34,983 nucleotides of DNA from Oscillospiraceae bacterium (GCA_009784085.1 WRCJ01000004.1:1-34983), one strand, 5' to 3'; counted from the first letter of the stretch, positions 9,219-19,170 are shown. Made by a program: numbers and translations. The notes: generated by a model not told the origin, from the sequence alone.

Positions 9219-9437
9219 TCAGCCTTCCTTGATGGCATTATTGGCGCTAGTCTGGATTGTGCCGAACAGCGAAGCGAGTACTTTCTCGATCTCTTTTCTA
9301 AAAAAAACTGCCAGCAGAATTGCAATGCCGCATAAAACGACGATGGCGACGATGTTGACCTCTCCGTTTTCCTTTGTGAAAAACGACTGCATCTTCGCGC
9401 GCGCGAGGGTGGCGCACACCCTGAGGCTTCCGAGCAT
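9219..9437 (-). CDS. Flp1-like pilin
   Basis: ENGEVNIVAIVVLCGIAILLAVFFRKEIEKVLASLF; strong AAGGAGGTGA SD; adjacent to tadC and tadE. Confidence 0.88.
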   Translation of the reverse strand: MLGSLRVCATLARAKMQSFFTKENGEVNIVAIVVLCGIAILLAVFFRKEIEKVLASLFGTIQTSANNAIKEG

Positions 9438-9481
9438 TTTTCTTCACCTCCTTCTCTTATAAAATATATATCAATGATGAT

Positions 9482-10351
9482 CTACCCGCCCATGTTCCCG
9501 AAGATCGGCACGATGATCATGATCAATATCCCGACAAACATGATGCAGATGGGGATGAGCAACTTGCTGGCCGCTTTTTCCCCCTGCCTCTTGATGACAT
9601 GCTTCTTCATGCCCCAGACCTCTTTGCTCTGTTCTTTGAGGAAAAAGGCCAGTTCGCTGTTGCCTTTGATAAGGCCTTGCACCAACGTGGAGGTGAACTT
9701 TTTGATCTCGGGAATGACGCATCGCGTGCCGAACCCGAACAGCGCGTCCACTTCGGAGACGCCGTTTTTCATCTCGTCGACGCATTTTTGCATCTCGGCG
9801 TACAGCACGGATTGCCCCGTATACGCCACCGTTTCCCACGCCTCGCGCAGAATCATGCCCGCGTTGGTCAGCAACGCCAGCTTGGAGATGACCTCGGAGA
9901 AATCCCGCAGCATCTCTTCGGATCGCTTGCGCATCCTCTTGCCGACAGCCGTGCCGAAATAATAGTAGGAAGCCCCCGAGAAAGCGAGCATCACGGCCAA
10001 GGCCGTCACATCGTTGGCCAATCCGTACACCACGAAGGACATGACGACCAAGGTCATCGCGATGGTGATCTTCTGCGCGTATACGACGCGGATGTAGTAG
10101 TCCGCGAACCGGTCCCCGTAGAGTATGGAGACTTCGCGGCGCAATTTGCGGTCGCCCTTGGATTTGTACGGGTACTTGAGCATTTCCACCAGCGCGTAGC
10201 CGACGAAGTAGATCTCCCGCAGCGGGAACCCCTTCCCGTCGAGCGTCGCGAACAGCCCGGCGCGCCTGTACCCCACGACGAACAAGCCCAGCCAGCAAGT
10301 CAGGAAGAACGCGCCGATGCCAAAAATAATCAGATTGGTAACCGTAAACAC
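9482..10351 (-). CDS. tadC: Type II secretion system F family protein (TadC)
   Basis: T2SSF-type ADVTALAVMLAFSGASYYYFGTAVGKRMRKRSEEMLRDFSEVISKLALLTNAGM; C-terminal TM. Confidence 0.85.
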   Translation of the reverse strand: MFTVTNLIIFGIGAFFLTCWLGLFVVGYRRAGLFATLDGKGFPLREIYFVGYALVEMLKYPYKSKGDRKLRREVSILYGDRFADYYIRVVYAQKITIAMTLVVMSFVVYGLANDVTALAVMLAFSGASYYYFGTAVGKRMRKRSEEMLRDFSEVISKLALLTNAGMILREAWETVAYTGQSVLYAEMQKCVDEMKNGVSEVDALFGFGTRCVIPEIKKFTSTLVQGLIKGNSELAFFLKEQSKEVWGMKKHVIKRQGEKAASKLLIPICIMFVGILIMIIVPIFGNMGG

Positions 10352-10363
10352 CGCATTGGCCCC

Positions 10364-11227
10364 CTATACCTTGATATTCAATACCATCTTGCCCACATAA
10401 TGCGCAACGATGAACAGCACAATTGCCACCGTGGTCGACGCGATGCCCGTCACTGTCGTGAAGTTGGCCGAGAGTTCGGGGCTCAACATCTTGAGCATGC
10501 CGACAATCGCGATGGGCATCATGACCATGATGTTCTGCTCGGTCTTGCTGGCGGTGACGACCGTGTCGATCTCTTCCCGTATCTCCATTTTGTCGGTGAG
10601 TATCTCATGCGTGGCGCGGATGACATCCTTGATGTTCCCGCCCATCCGAAAGCAGATCTGGAACACATTGGCGAAGCTGACGATGTCGTCGATGCCGCTC
10701 CTGTGCCCGAAATCCTCCAGCAAGTCCTCGATGGCCACGTTGTTCGCCACACCGGACAGGATCACTTCCAATTCGTTGAGGATGAACGCGTCTTCCTCAT
10801 ATTGCACTTTGAGGTCGCCATGCACCGCTTTGAAGGAGTCCGGCACATTCTTCCCGGCGCCCAGCGAGGTATTCAGGGCCTCCAGCATATCGCGGAATTG
10901 CGAATTCAACTTCCTTTTTCGTTTCTGGATGATCTGCGACACCCGGATCGGGAGGAATTTAATGCCCGCGATCAGACCCGTCACCCCGACGAAAAACGTA
11001 TTCAGGACGTACGTCGTCATCGTCGGATTGCCAAATTCGTCCAGCCCGATGCCCCCGTAGAAGAGGTAGCCCACGGCCCCGCCTACGCCAAACCCGATGA
11101 GGAAATATAGGATCTTCTGCGGCAGCGACATGTAGTAGACCTTGTAGTTGAGCGTGCGCATATTGGTCGCGGATTGGTAATACTGCGGCTGTTTCTCCGG
11201 TTTAGGTCCCTTGGTAAATAACCCCAT
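10364..11227 (-). CDS. tadB: Type II secretion system F family protein (TadB)
   Basis: QFRDMLEALNTSLGAGKNVPDSFKAV...DDIVSFANVFQICFRMGGNIKDVI, T2SSF domain; adjacent to cpaF. Confidence 0.85.
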   Translation of the reverse strand: MGLFTKGPKPEKQPQYYQSATNMRTLNYKVYYMSLPQKILYFLIGFGVGGAVGYLFYGGIGLDEFGNPTMTTYVLNTFFVGVTGLIAGIKFLPIRVSQIIQKRKRKLNSQFRDMLEALNTSLGAGKNVPDSFKAVHGDLKVQYEEDAFILNELEVILSGVANNVAIEDLLEDFGHRSGIDDIVSFANVFQICFRMGGNIKDVIRATHEILTDKMEIREEIDTVVTASKTEQNIMVMMPIAIVGMLKMLSPELSANFTTVTGIASTTVAIVLFIVAHYVGKMVLNIKV

Positions 11228-11243
11228 CGTTACACCTCTGATT

Positions 11244-12497
11244 TCAAATGGTTATTTTGGCGCCGGCCAATTGCAGCTTCAGGACGTTTTGCAGGGGATT
11301 GTCCGTGCGCGTGAGGCTACCCGACACCCGATCTAGCGTCGATTTCTCATCTTCCTGGAAAACAAAGAGCGGATTGAGCCGTATTTCGCCGTTCTCGTAT
11401 CCCAGGATCTCCGTGATCTCCATGGTCTTCCGGGAACGATCTCGCAACCGGGACAGATGGATGATGATATCCACCGCCGACGCGATTTGCTGCCGTATGG
11501 CCTCGAGGGGCAACCCGTTCGCCCCCTGCAAGACCATGGTTTCCATGCGGCTGAGCATGTCCCGCGTCGAATTGGCATGTCCCGTGGACAGCGATCCGTC
11601 ATGCCCCGTGTTCATCGCCTGCAACATGTCCAAGGCTTCCCCGCCGCGCACCTCGCCGACCACGATGCGCTCCGGCCTCATGCGCAGCGAGGTCTTGATG
11701 AGATCGCGTATCGTGATCCGCCCGGCGCCGGCCGAGTTGGCGTTCCTTGTTTCCATGCCTATCAGGTTGTCGATGCCCTTGATCTGCAGCTCGGCCGAAT
11801 CCTCGATGGTGATGACGCGCTCGTCCTTCGGGATATAGTTGGACAGGGCGTTGAGGAATGTGGTCTTGCCGGATCCCGTGCCGCCGCTGATGAAGATATT
11901 GAACTTGGCGCGGACGAGCACCTCCAGCTTATCGGCGATTTCCCGGGTGATGGATCCGTATTCGATCAGCTTTTCTATGGTCATCGGCGTCTTCGAGAAT
12001 TTTCGGATGGTCATGGTGGGGCCGCATAGGGCGATGGGAGGCAAGACCACGTTGACACGGGAACCGTCGGGCAGGCGCGTGTCCACGATGGGGTTGGCTT
12101 GGTTGACCTCGCGCCCCGCCAGGCCGACGACGCGCTGGATGACATCCTCCAGCCTCCGTTGGCTTTCGAACTGCTTGTCCAGTTTGCTCAGTTCCCCGTT
12201 TTTTTCGATAAAGACGTTTTCAAAGCCGTTGATCATCACCTCGGTGATGGAATCGTCCAAGATGATGCTGTCCAACAGGCCGAGGCCCCTGATGCCGCTG
12301 AATACCTGCCGTACCATCGACACCATCGTATCGATGGGGCAATACTCGTCCCCGACCCGGCACTTTACCAGCTCTTCGATCTTTTCTTGGAGTTCCTCGT
12401 CGCTGAGCGTGCTCAACGGAAGGGTTTCCGTGATATATGCCTTGACATGGGCGACGGTCTCTTCCCATTTACCTTCGTGCATGACGCTCCCCCTCAA
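11244..12497 (-). CDS. cpaF: CpaF/TadA family secretion ATPase
   Basis: Walker A ISGGTGSGKTTFLNAL, EDSAELQI, RMRPERIVVGEVRGGEALDMLQAMNTGHDGSLSTGHANS. Confidence 0.95.
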   Translation of the reverse strand: MRGSVMHEGKWEETVAHVKAYITETLPLSTLSDEELQEKIEELVKCRVGDEYCPIDTMVSMVRQVFSGIRGLGLLDSIILDDSITEVMINGFENVFIEKNGELSKLDKQFESQRRLEDVIQRVVGLAGREVNQANPIVDTRLPDGSRVNVVLPPIALCGPTMTIRKFSKTPMTIEKLIEYGSITREIADKLEVLVRAKFNIFISGGTGSGKTTFLNALSNYIPKDERVITIEDSAELQIKGIDNLIGMETRNANSAGAGRITIRDLIKTSLRMRPERIVVGEVRGGEALDMLQAMNTGHDGSLSTGHANSTRDMLSRMETMVLQGANGLPLEAIRQQIASAVDIIIHLSRLRDRSRKTMEITEILGYENGEIRLNPLFVFQEDEKSTLDRVSGSLTRTDNPLQNVLKLQLAGAKITI

Positions 12498-13568
12498 TTA
12501 TAGGACCTCTGTCAGTTTCTGAAATACGCCCATCCCTGCCAGCTGCGCCACGACATCTTTGGCCGCCGCGTGTTCGTACCGGGGCGCCCCGCCGATGGAT
12601 CGGATATCGTCGCCCAGGGTTTTCCCGGTTTTGTTGCTGAATTTGTTGTAGAACACGCAGATGCGCGGCAGCAAGGCCATGCCGGTTTGCTGCTCGACAA
12701 TCTCCATGGCCCGGTAGACGCGGGCAAACTTGGCGTTTCCCAGCGCCTCCCCGTCGCAGACAAAAACGATGGCGGCCGACTGGCGGAAGATCTCCATGGC
12801 GTACTCGCCCATGGAAAAGTCGATATCGATGACGATGGCGTTGTAGCGGCCCGTCAACCTGATATCGGCCAGCAGTTTCTTTGTATCCTCGATTTTTATC
12901 GCCATCATATCCAGCGCGGTGGGGGGGGACGCATAGAAGAACACGCCGGATTCGTCCTGCCTGACGCCGCTTTCCAGTTTCAGGGACAGGTTGGGTTTCT
13001 TGCTCTTGATCGCGAAGAGGATATCGCCGAAGTCGGACTGCCCCTCGCCGGCAAAGAAGGATTCCGCGCCGCCAAAGGTCTCCAAGTTGAGGTACAGCGT
13101 CCGTTGCCCCATGGCCGCGAGGGTTTTGGCGCATGCGGCGGCGGAAACCGAGCTGCCGCAGCCACCGCTCGCGGACACAAATGTGATGGTCCGCACCGCG
13201 GTGTCGGAGTCCATCCTCAGCCCGACGGCATCGGAGACGCTGTCGGCATAGAGTTCCAGAATGGCTTTGTAGAGGGACTCGGCCCGCTGGTACTTGCAGA
13301 CGGCCGGGCAACCGCGAAAAGCCTCGATATCAGGCGATTCCACCAAGTAGGCAAAACCGCAGTACCGGGGCAGTTTCGATATATCGATGGCAAAGCTGTC
13401 GGCTGCGAGGAACACGTTGATCCTCGCGCCCGCCATGCCGGAGAGTGCGGCGTCCCAATCGGAAAAGGAATAGATCTCCAGCTTTTCCGGGTATTTGCTC
13501 GTAAAGGCATGGGAAATGCGTTGCAAGAAGTTTGCGTCCGCGTCGAGTATGGCCAGTCTGATTCTCAT
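12498..13568 (-). CDS. CpaE/TadZ-like AAA protein (receiver-like N-terminus plus MinD-like P-loop)
   Basis: TFVSASGGCGSSVSAAACAKTLAAMGQRTLYLNLE; preferred start MRIRLAILDAD at 13568 with AGAGGAAG SD rather than track start 13637. Confidence 0.8.
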   Translation of the reverse strand: MRIRLAILDADANFLQRISHAFTSKYPEKLEIYSFSDWDAALSGMAGARINVFLAADSFAIDISKLPRYCGFAYLVESPDIEAFRGCPAVCKYQRAESLYKAILELYADSVSDAVGLRMDSDTAVRTITFVSASGGCGSSVSAAACAKTLAAMGQRTLYLNLETFGGAESFFAGEGQSDFGDILFAIKSKKPNLSLKLESGVRQDESGVFFYASPPTALDMMAIKIEDTKKLLADIRLTGRYNAIVIDIDFSMGEYAMEIFRQSAAIVFVCDGEALGNAKFARVYRAMEIVEQQTGMALLPRICVFYNKFSNKTGKTLGDDIRSIGGAPRYEHAAAKDVVAQLAGMGVFQKLTEVL

Positions 13569-13788
13569 GTTCTTCCTCTCACATTCTTCAAGTGTTGGGG
13601 AACCGTGGGCGGCGCCCATTTCAAAAGGTAACCCCATCTGGCAAACCTTATTTGAAAATACCCATCCGAAAAAGTGCGCAACAATAACGCGGGTTCGCCA
13701 TTATCGAACCAGCTGATGAAAAATCACAACACAAAGATGTCAAAATATTGAGTTGTCGCTTGCATTGTCGCTTTCCTATCGGATTGTG

Positions 13789-13831
13789 TCTCGTTGCGTC
13801 TCGTTGTTGCGTCTCGTTGCGTCTCGCGCCT
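13789..13831. repeat. 10-bp intergenic tandem repeat in divergent promoter region
   Basis: GTCTCGTTGC / GTCTCGTTGTTGC / GTCTCGTTGC / GTCTCGCGCC. Confidence 0.85.
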
Positions 13832-14007
13832 GTTTTGCGCCCAAACCTTCACCTCTATGAACCATTATAGCGAACATTCTTTCGGCTGTCAATACAATAT
13901 GTTGAAATATATTGTCAAGAGCTACTTAAATTACACTATAGGTAATGAAACCACTGTGATAAATGCTATTTAATACGATATATCATGAAAGAATATACAT
14001 TATTTTA

Positions 14008-14037
14008 TTTACAAGGTTCGTCCATCCATGTTATAAT
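14008..14037 (+). promoter_or_regulatory. Sigma-70-type promoter of the GltD-like gene
   Basis: TTTACA - 18 nt - TATAAT, about 37 nt upstream of the GTG start. Confidence 0.7.
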
Positions 14038-14073
14038 CTCCCCATCGGGAGACAAAGAACCAAGGAGGACAAT

Positions 14074-15420
14074 GTGAATAAGCATATTGTAGACGACGCC
14101 CGCCGATGCCTCCAGTGCAAGAACCCGCTGTGCATACAAGGATGCCCCGTGGAAACGCCCATCAAGGATGCCATCCACTTGCTCCTGAGCGACGGCATCC
14201 AGCAAGCCGGCCGCCTGCTGTTTGACAACAATCCGCTGTCTATCGTCTGTTCCTTGATTTGCCCCCAGGAAAACCAATGCGAAGGCCATTGTATCTTGGG
14301 GAAAAAGGGCGTGCCTGTGCATATCAGCGCCATTGAGCAATATATTTCCGACTACTATCTGAGCCTTTATAAGCCGACGGCCCCGGCGCAGGGGCAGGAG
14401 CAGGGGAAAGCCGCTATCATCGGATCCGGCCCCGCCGGCATCACGATCGCGTTTTATTTGGCGCAAAAAGGGCATCGGGTCACGATCTATGACGGGAATG
14501 AGCGGATTGGCGGCATTTTGCGCTACGGGATCCCGGAGTTCCGCCTACCCAAGGGCATCTTGGACAGGCTGGGGCATGCGTTGGCCGGTTTGGGCGTAAA
14601 AATCAGGCCCAACACCACAATCGGCGCGAGCCTGAATTTGGACGAACTCTTTCGGGATGGTTTCGACGCGGTCTTCATGGGCACCGGCGTGTGGCGCCCC
14701 AAGAAGCTGGGCATCCAAGGCGAGAGCTTAGGGCATGTGCATTTTGCCATTGAGTACCTGCGCAACCCGGATGTCTACAACTTGGGCGGGCGCGTGCTCG
14801 TCGTGGGCGCCGGCAACGTGGCGATGGACGTAGCCCGGACGGCCCTCCGGCATGGTAGTAGCGAGGTCTGCGTCGCCTGCTATGGGGAGGAGTCGGCTGT
14901 CACGGCGCAGCCTGTCGAAATGGAGTACGCAAAGATCGACGGCGTCCGGTTCATCTTCAACAAAGCCGCCCTCGCGTTTACCGAGGAGGGCGCCCTGCTA
15001 GCCGACACCCGCGCTGTAGCGGACGGCACCCGCGCTGTAGCGGATGGCGTTGGCGCTGTAGCGGATGGCACCGGCGCTGTAGCGGATGGCACCGGCGCCA
15101 CTGCGGACGACACCCGCGCCACAGCGGACGGCGTCGGCGCCTTCGAGCTTGTCCCCGGGTCCCAGCAACTCTACCCGGCGGATTCCATCATTGTCGCCAT
15201 CGGCCAAGGCCCCAGGGCCGTCATCGTATCCTCCACAAAGGGCATCGAAGTGGGCGCGTCCGGCTTGGTCGTCGCCGACGATTCCGGCCGCACGACCCGG
15301 CAAGGCGTATTCGCCTCCGGCGACGTGGTGACCGGGGCGAGGACTGTGGTGGAGGCCGTGCGGCGATCGCGCCAGGTAGCCGGCGCGATGGATGCGTACA
15401 TCCGGGCGTTGAGGGGATAG
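14074..15420 (+). CDS. NAD(P)-dependent oxidoreductase, glutamate synthase small-subunit-like (GltD family)
   Basis: CLQCKNPLCIQGCPVETPIKDAI, IGSGPAGITIAFYLAQKGHRVTIYD, VVGAGNVAMDVARTALRHG, FASGDVVTGARTVVEAV; GTG start 6 nt after AAGGAGG. Confidence 0.88.
   Translation: MNKHIVDDARRCLQCKNPLCIQGCPVETPIKDAIHLLLSDGIQQAGRLLFDNNPLSIVCSLICPQENQCEGHCILGKKGVPVHISAIEQYISDYYLSLYKPTAPAQGQEQGKAAIIGSGPAGITIAFYLAQKGHRVTIYDGNERIGGILRYGIPEFRLPKGILDRLGHALAGLGVKIRPNTTIGASLNLDELFRDGFDAVFMGTGVWRPKKLGIQGESLGHVHFAIEYLRNPDVYNLGGRVLVVGAGNVAMDVARTALRHGSSEVCVACYGEESAVTAQPVEMEYAKIDGVRFIFNKAALAFTEEGALLADTRAVADGTRAVADGVGAVADGTGAVADGTGATADDTRATADGVGAFELVPGSQQLYPADSIIVAIGQGPRAVIVSSTKGIEVGASGLVVADDSGRTTRQGVFASGDVVTGARTVVEAVRRSRQVAGAMDAYIRALRG
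15013..15138. repeat. 21-bp in-frame tandem repeat, 6 units, in GltD-like gene
   Basis: GCTGTAGCGGATGGCACCGGC-type units; protein AVADGTR-AVADGVG-AVADGTG-AVADGTG-ATADDTR-ATADGVG. Confidence 0.95.
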
Positions 15421-15506
15421 TCAGGCCACAGGTTATTATAGGCGGGTACAGGCAACAGACCCTTACAGGCGGGAATGTATAGGCGGGGTTATGATTGGCG
15501 GGAATA

Positions 15507-16142
15507 TTACAGGTGGGAATAGCCGAAAGCGTTGACCACGCCGTCGAGCTTGTGCTTCCCCGCGCACAGTGAGCAACTTTCCACTTGGTAACTGCGATAA
15601 TCGGGGATATCAGCGTTGGTGAAGATCGTGTTGATCGTATGCCCCTCGATTTCCGGAAGAATGCTGAACAAAGCGCAGACTCCCGCCGGGTGCCCCCCGT
15701 AATAATGGAGGCATTCCATGGCGCGGTGGACCGTGATGCCCGTGGATATCGAAGAGACAATCATCAGGACATTCTTGCCGCGCACCATGTTCAGGTTGCT
15801 GTCACGGAATATCAGGTGCCCCCTTGTGTTTTGCTCCGGGCGGATGACGCCCATGTCTTTCCCCGAATTGAGTATCATGCCCGGCTGGGTGAGCGCGTCG
15901 GCGATGAACGTGCCGATCATTTTGGTGCCATCCATGCAGAGGATGGTGTCGATGTCGATCGCGGTGTACCGCCCGGACAGCTCCGTGGCGATTTCCCGGG
16001 CCATTTTGAGCCGGTCTTTCGCTTGGTTGAGGTCGATGAAATAGTTGACATGGGAATGCCCGGTGGCAAAGTGCCCGCGGATGACATCGACAAATATCGC
16101 TTTCGAACGCCGTGAGACGATGACGCCGTGGACAGTACTCAT
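15507..16142 (-). CDS. Phosphoribosyltransferase family protein (orotate PRTase-like)
   Basis: TAIDIDTILCMDGTKMIGTFIADAL and GKNVLMIVSSISTGITVHRAMECLHYYGG (PRPP-loop-like); C-terminal CSLCAGKHK. Confidence 0.7.
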   Translation of the reverse strand: MSTVHGVIVSRRSKAIFVDVIRGHFATGHSHVNYFIDLNQAKDRLKMAREIATELSGRYTAIDIDTILCMDGTKMIGTFIADALTQPGMILNSGKDMGVIRPEQNTRGHLIFRDSNLNMVRGKNVLMIVSSISTGITVHRAMECLHYYGGHPAGVCALFSILPEIEGHTINTIFTNADIPDYRSYQVESCSLCAGKHKLDGVVNAFGYSHL

Positions 16143-16266
16143 ACAATACCCCTCCTAAGTTTATCAAATTCTTCAATCACACTATACCATACAAGCGGAG
16201 AGAAATCAAATCATAAGAGTAAGTCAATAAGTCTATAAATCTATAAGTGCGAAGGGGGATATCACC

Positions 16267-17745
16267 ATGCATAACACACCGAAGGTCAATCTGGGGCTCG
16301 TGGCTGTCAGCCGCGATTGTTTTCCGGCCGCGCTGTCCGTGCGCCGCCGCGCCGCCGTGGTCAGCGCATGCGCCGGCATGGATTTCGATTTATTCGAAGC
16401 CCAAACTATCTTGGAAAACGAGAAGGATGCCTTGGCCGCGCTGGATGAACTCAGGAAAGCCGATGTCAACGCTTTGGTCGTCTATCTGGGCAACTTTGGC
16501 CCGGAAGGCCCCGAGACCTTACTGGCGCAAAAATTCGGAGGCCCCGTCATGTTTGTCGGCGCCGCCGAGGAAACAGGGGACGATTTATTTGACGGGCGCG
16601 GCGATGCCTTCTGCGGGATGCTCAACGCCTCGTACAACTTGGGGCTTCGCGGCGTTGGGGCCTATATCCCGGATTACCCCGTGGGCGACGCCCGCGAGGT
16701 GGCGGGCATGATCGCCGCGTTTCTCCCCGTCGCCCGCATCCAGCTGGGGTTGGCGGGGCTGAAGATCTTCGGGTTCGGGCCGCGCCCCTACGACTTCTTG
16801 GCCTGCAACGCCCCCATCAAGCCGTTGTTCGATTTGGGCGTAGAGATCCAGGAAAACTCCGAACTCGATTTGTATGCCGCTTACCATGCCCACAAGGGCG
16901 ATAAGCGCATCCCGGAAGTGCAGGCGGACATGGCCGCCGAGCTGGGCGCCGGCAACCGTTACGCGGGGATCTTGCCGCGGCTGGCCCAGTACGAAATCAC
17001 GCTACTCGACTGGATGGCGCAGAACCTGGGCGCCTCCCGGTTCGGCGTCTTTGCCAACAAGTGCTGGCCGGCCTTCCAAACCCAGTTTGGCTTCGTCCCT
17101 TGCTATGTCAACGCCCGCATGGCGGCTCGCGGCATCCCCGTGGCCTGTGAAACAGACATTTACGGGGCGTTGAGCGAATATATCATCCAACTGGCGACGC
17201 TGTCGCCGGCCACCTTGCTGGACATCAACAACACCGTCCCCCGCGACATGGCGCAAGGGAACGCCGCCTTTGGCCCCTACAAGCCCACGGACTTGTTCAT
17301 GGGGTTCCATTGCGGCAATACGGCGGCTTGCCTCCTCAACAACCCCAAGATGAGTTTCCAGCGCATCATGCGCCGCGCGCTGGAACCGGACGGGGAACCC
17401 GATATTACCCGCGGGACGCTGGAAGGCACCATCAGGGCCGGCGACATCACGCTGTTCCGCCTGCAAGGCACGGCGGATTGCGCGTTGACGAGCTATATGG
17501 CCGAGGGCGAGATCCTGCCCGTCGATCCCAAGAGCTTCGGCGCCATCTCCGTGTTTGCCGTACCCGAGATGGGACGTTTCTACCGCCACGTGCTGATTGC
17601 CAAACGCTACCCGCACCACGCGGGCGTCGCCTTCGCCCATGTCGGGCGCGCCCTTTTCGACGCGATGAAACTGCTGGGCGTCGGCGATATCGCCTACAAC
17701 CGCCCAGCCGGCACGCTGTACTGCGGGGAGAACCCCTTCGCCTAG
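16267..17745 (+). CDS. L-fucose/L-arabinose isomerase family protein
   Basis: Family-like residues GFGPRPYDFLACNAPIKPLFDLGVEIQENSELDLY and CYVNARMAARGIPVACETDIYGALSEYI; SD AAGGGGG upstream. Confidence 0.75.
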   Translation: MHNTPKVNLGLVAVSRDCFPAALSVRRRAAVVSACAGMDFDLFEAQTILENEKDALAALDELRKADVNALVVYLGNFGPEGPETLLAQKFGGPVMFVGAAEETGDDLFDGRGDAFCGMLNASYNLGLRGVGAYIPDYPVGDAREVAGMIAAFLPVARIQLGLAGLKIFGFGPRPYDFLACNAPIKPLFDLGVEIQENSELDLYAAYHAHKGDKRIPEVQADMAAELGAGNRYAGILPRLAQYEITLLDWMAQNLGASRFGVFANKCWPAFQTQFGFVPCYVNARMAARGIPVACETDIYGALSEYIIQLATLSPATLLDINNTVPRDMAQGNAAFGPYKPTDLFMGFHCGNTAACLLNNPKMSFQRIMRRALEPDGEPDITRGTLEGTIRAGDITLFRLQGTADCALTSYMAEGEILPVDPKSFGAISVFAVPEMGRFYRHVLIAKRYPHHAGVAFAHVGRALFDAMKLLGVGDIAYNRPAGTLYCGENPFA

Positions 17746-17756
17746 CGCGGCGCGGC

Positions 17757-17915
17757 GCGTTGTAGGGGGCGCGGCCCCGCGCCCAACGGCGGTCGCGGGC
17801 GGCGCGTCACGGATGCCGCGGGCGGAATGAATGCCGCCCCTACGACGGCGCGGGTGGGCATGGACTTGGCCACCCGGCCACCCGGTTACCCAGGTCTTCC
17901 CCTACGACGGCGCGG
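17757..17915. repeat. GC-rich palindromic intergenic repeat (REP/MITE-like)
   Basis: CGTTGTAGGGGGCGCGGCCCCGCGCCCAACG palindrome; GGCGCGTCACGGATGCCGCG at 17801-17820 matches 19/20 to 1549-1568. Confidence 0.7.
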
Positions 17916-19170
17916 TCGGGGCTACGAGGAAATCATCCCAGAAGCGGGGATAGGATTTGTTCACGCTATCGGCGCCGGTCAGCGTCACCGGGCCTTGGCA
18001 ACGGATGGCCGCCACCGCCACCGCCATGGCGATGCGGTGGTCGCCTTGGGCGTCGGCTTCCCCGCCGGGCAGGGACGGCTTCCCGCGGATGGTCAGGCTG
18101 TCGGGGCCTTCTTGGATGTCGGCGCCCAATTTGCCCAGCTCCGCCGCCAAGGCGCCAAGGCGGTCGCTCTCCTTGAGCCGCAGGCGGCCTGCGTTGACGA
18201 TCCTGCTCGTCCCCTCGCAAAAACAGCATAGCGTGGCGATGGGCGGCGTCAAGTCGGGGATCGCCCGGACATCCACGGTGACCGGGCGTAACCGGTCTGC
18301 CCGCACAGAGACAAGCCCGCCTTCCCAGATGACCTCCGCGCCCATATCCCGCAGGATATCCAGCATAGCCCGGTCACCTTGGTGGCTGTCCGGCGACAGG
18401 CCGGCGCAACGCACAGAGCAACCCAACGCCGCCGCCGCCAGGAAGAAGGCGGCCTGGGAATAGTCGGCCTCCAGCGTGAGCGCGCAGGCGCGATAGCATT
18501 GCCCGCCGGGGATATGGTAATGATGTCTGCCGCCTTCCCGTACTTCTTCCACCGCAACGCCAAACCGGCGCATGGCATCCAGCGTGAGGGTCACATAGGG
18601 CGCCGACTCCAACGGGGTGGTCAGCCGCAGATCGCTTGCTTCCCGGCATAGGGGCAGTGCGAAGAGCAAGCCCGACACAAACTGCGAGCTCACGTCCCCC
18701 GGCAAGGCGATAGGCCCCCCGACGAGCGGCCCGGCCACGCGGAGTCCCTCCTGTATGGGCTGAAAGAGGAGGTTTCGCTCGGCAAACACCCGCGCGTACG
18801 CCTCCAAGGGGCGTCGAAAGAGACGCCTCCGCCCCGTGAAGGTCGTTTGGCGGGCGTCGAGGGCCGCGATGGGGATCAAGAAGCGCAAGGTGGAACCCGA
18901 TTCGCCGCAATCGATGGCGTCGTACCGGCGCCTGTCCGCGTTCTGTGATCGCCCCGTGATATGCAGGGTATCCCCGGATAGGCGCCAACTGGCGCCCAAA
19001 GCGGCCACGCCGTCCAGCGTGGCCTGAATATCCTCCGACAAGCTGATGCGGCTGATGACACTATCCTCTTCGGCCAACGCCGCGCAGATCACGGCCCGAT
19101 GGCCCATGCTTTTGGAGGATGGCGGCCGGACCAAGCCGGCGGGGAAGCGGTCAATTAGAAAGGTTTTCAT
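17902..19170 (-). CDS. aroA: 3-phosphoshikimate 1-carboxyvinyltransferase (EPSP synthase)
   Basis: PPSSKSMGHRAVICAALA, DCGESGSTLRFLIPIAAL, SQFVSGLLFALPL, RLKESDRLGALAAEL, GEADAQGDHRIAMAVAVA. Confidence 0.95.
   Translation of the reverse strand: MKTFLIDRFPAGLVRPPSSKSMGHRAVICAALAEEDSVISRISLSEDIQATLDGVAALGASWRLSGDTLHITGRSQNADRRRYDAIDCGESGSTLRFLIPIAALDARQTTFTGRRRLFRRPLEAYARVFAERNLLFQPIQEGLRVAGPLVGGPIALPGDVSSQFVSGLLFALPLCREASDLRLTTPLESAPYVTLTLDAMRRFGVAVEEVREGGRHHYHIPGGQCYRACALTLEADYSQAAFFLAAAALGCSVRCAGLSPDSHQGDRAMLDILRDMGAEVIWEGGLVSVRADRLRPVTVDVRAIPDLTPPIATLCCFCEGTSRIVNAGRLRLKESDRLGALAAELGKLGADIQEGPDSLTIRGKPSLPGGEADAQGDHRIAMAVAVAAIRCQGPVTLTGADSVNKSYPRFWDDFLVAPTAPS

Noticed and set aside
9599-11110. 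503-aa plus-strand ORF
   Set aside because: Antisense to clear tadB/tadC; low-complexity His/Asp/Arg-rich product typical of GC-rich shadow ORFs.
12570-13631. 353-aa plus-strand ORF
   Set aside because: Antisense to the cpaE-like gene with no recognisable domain.
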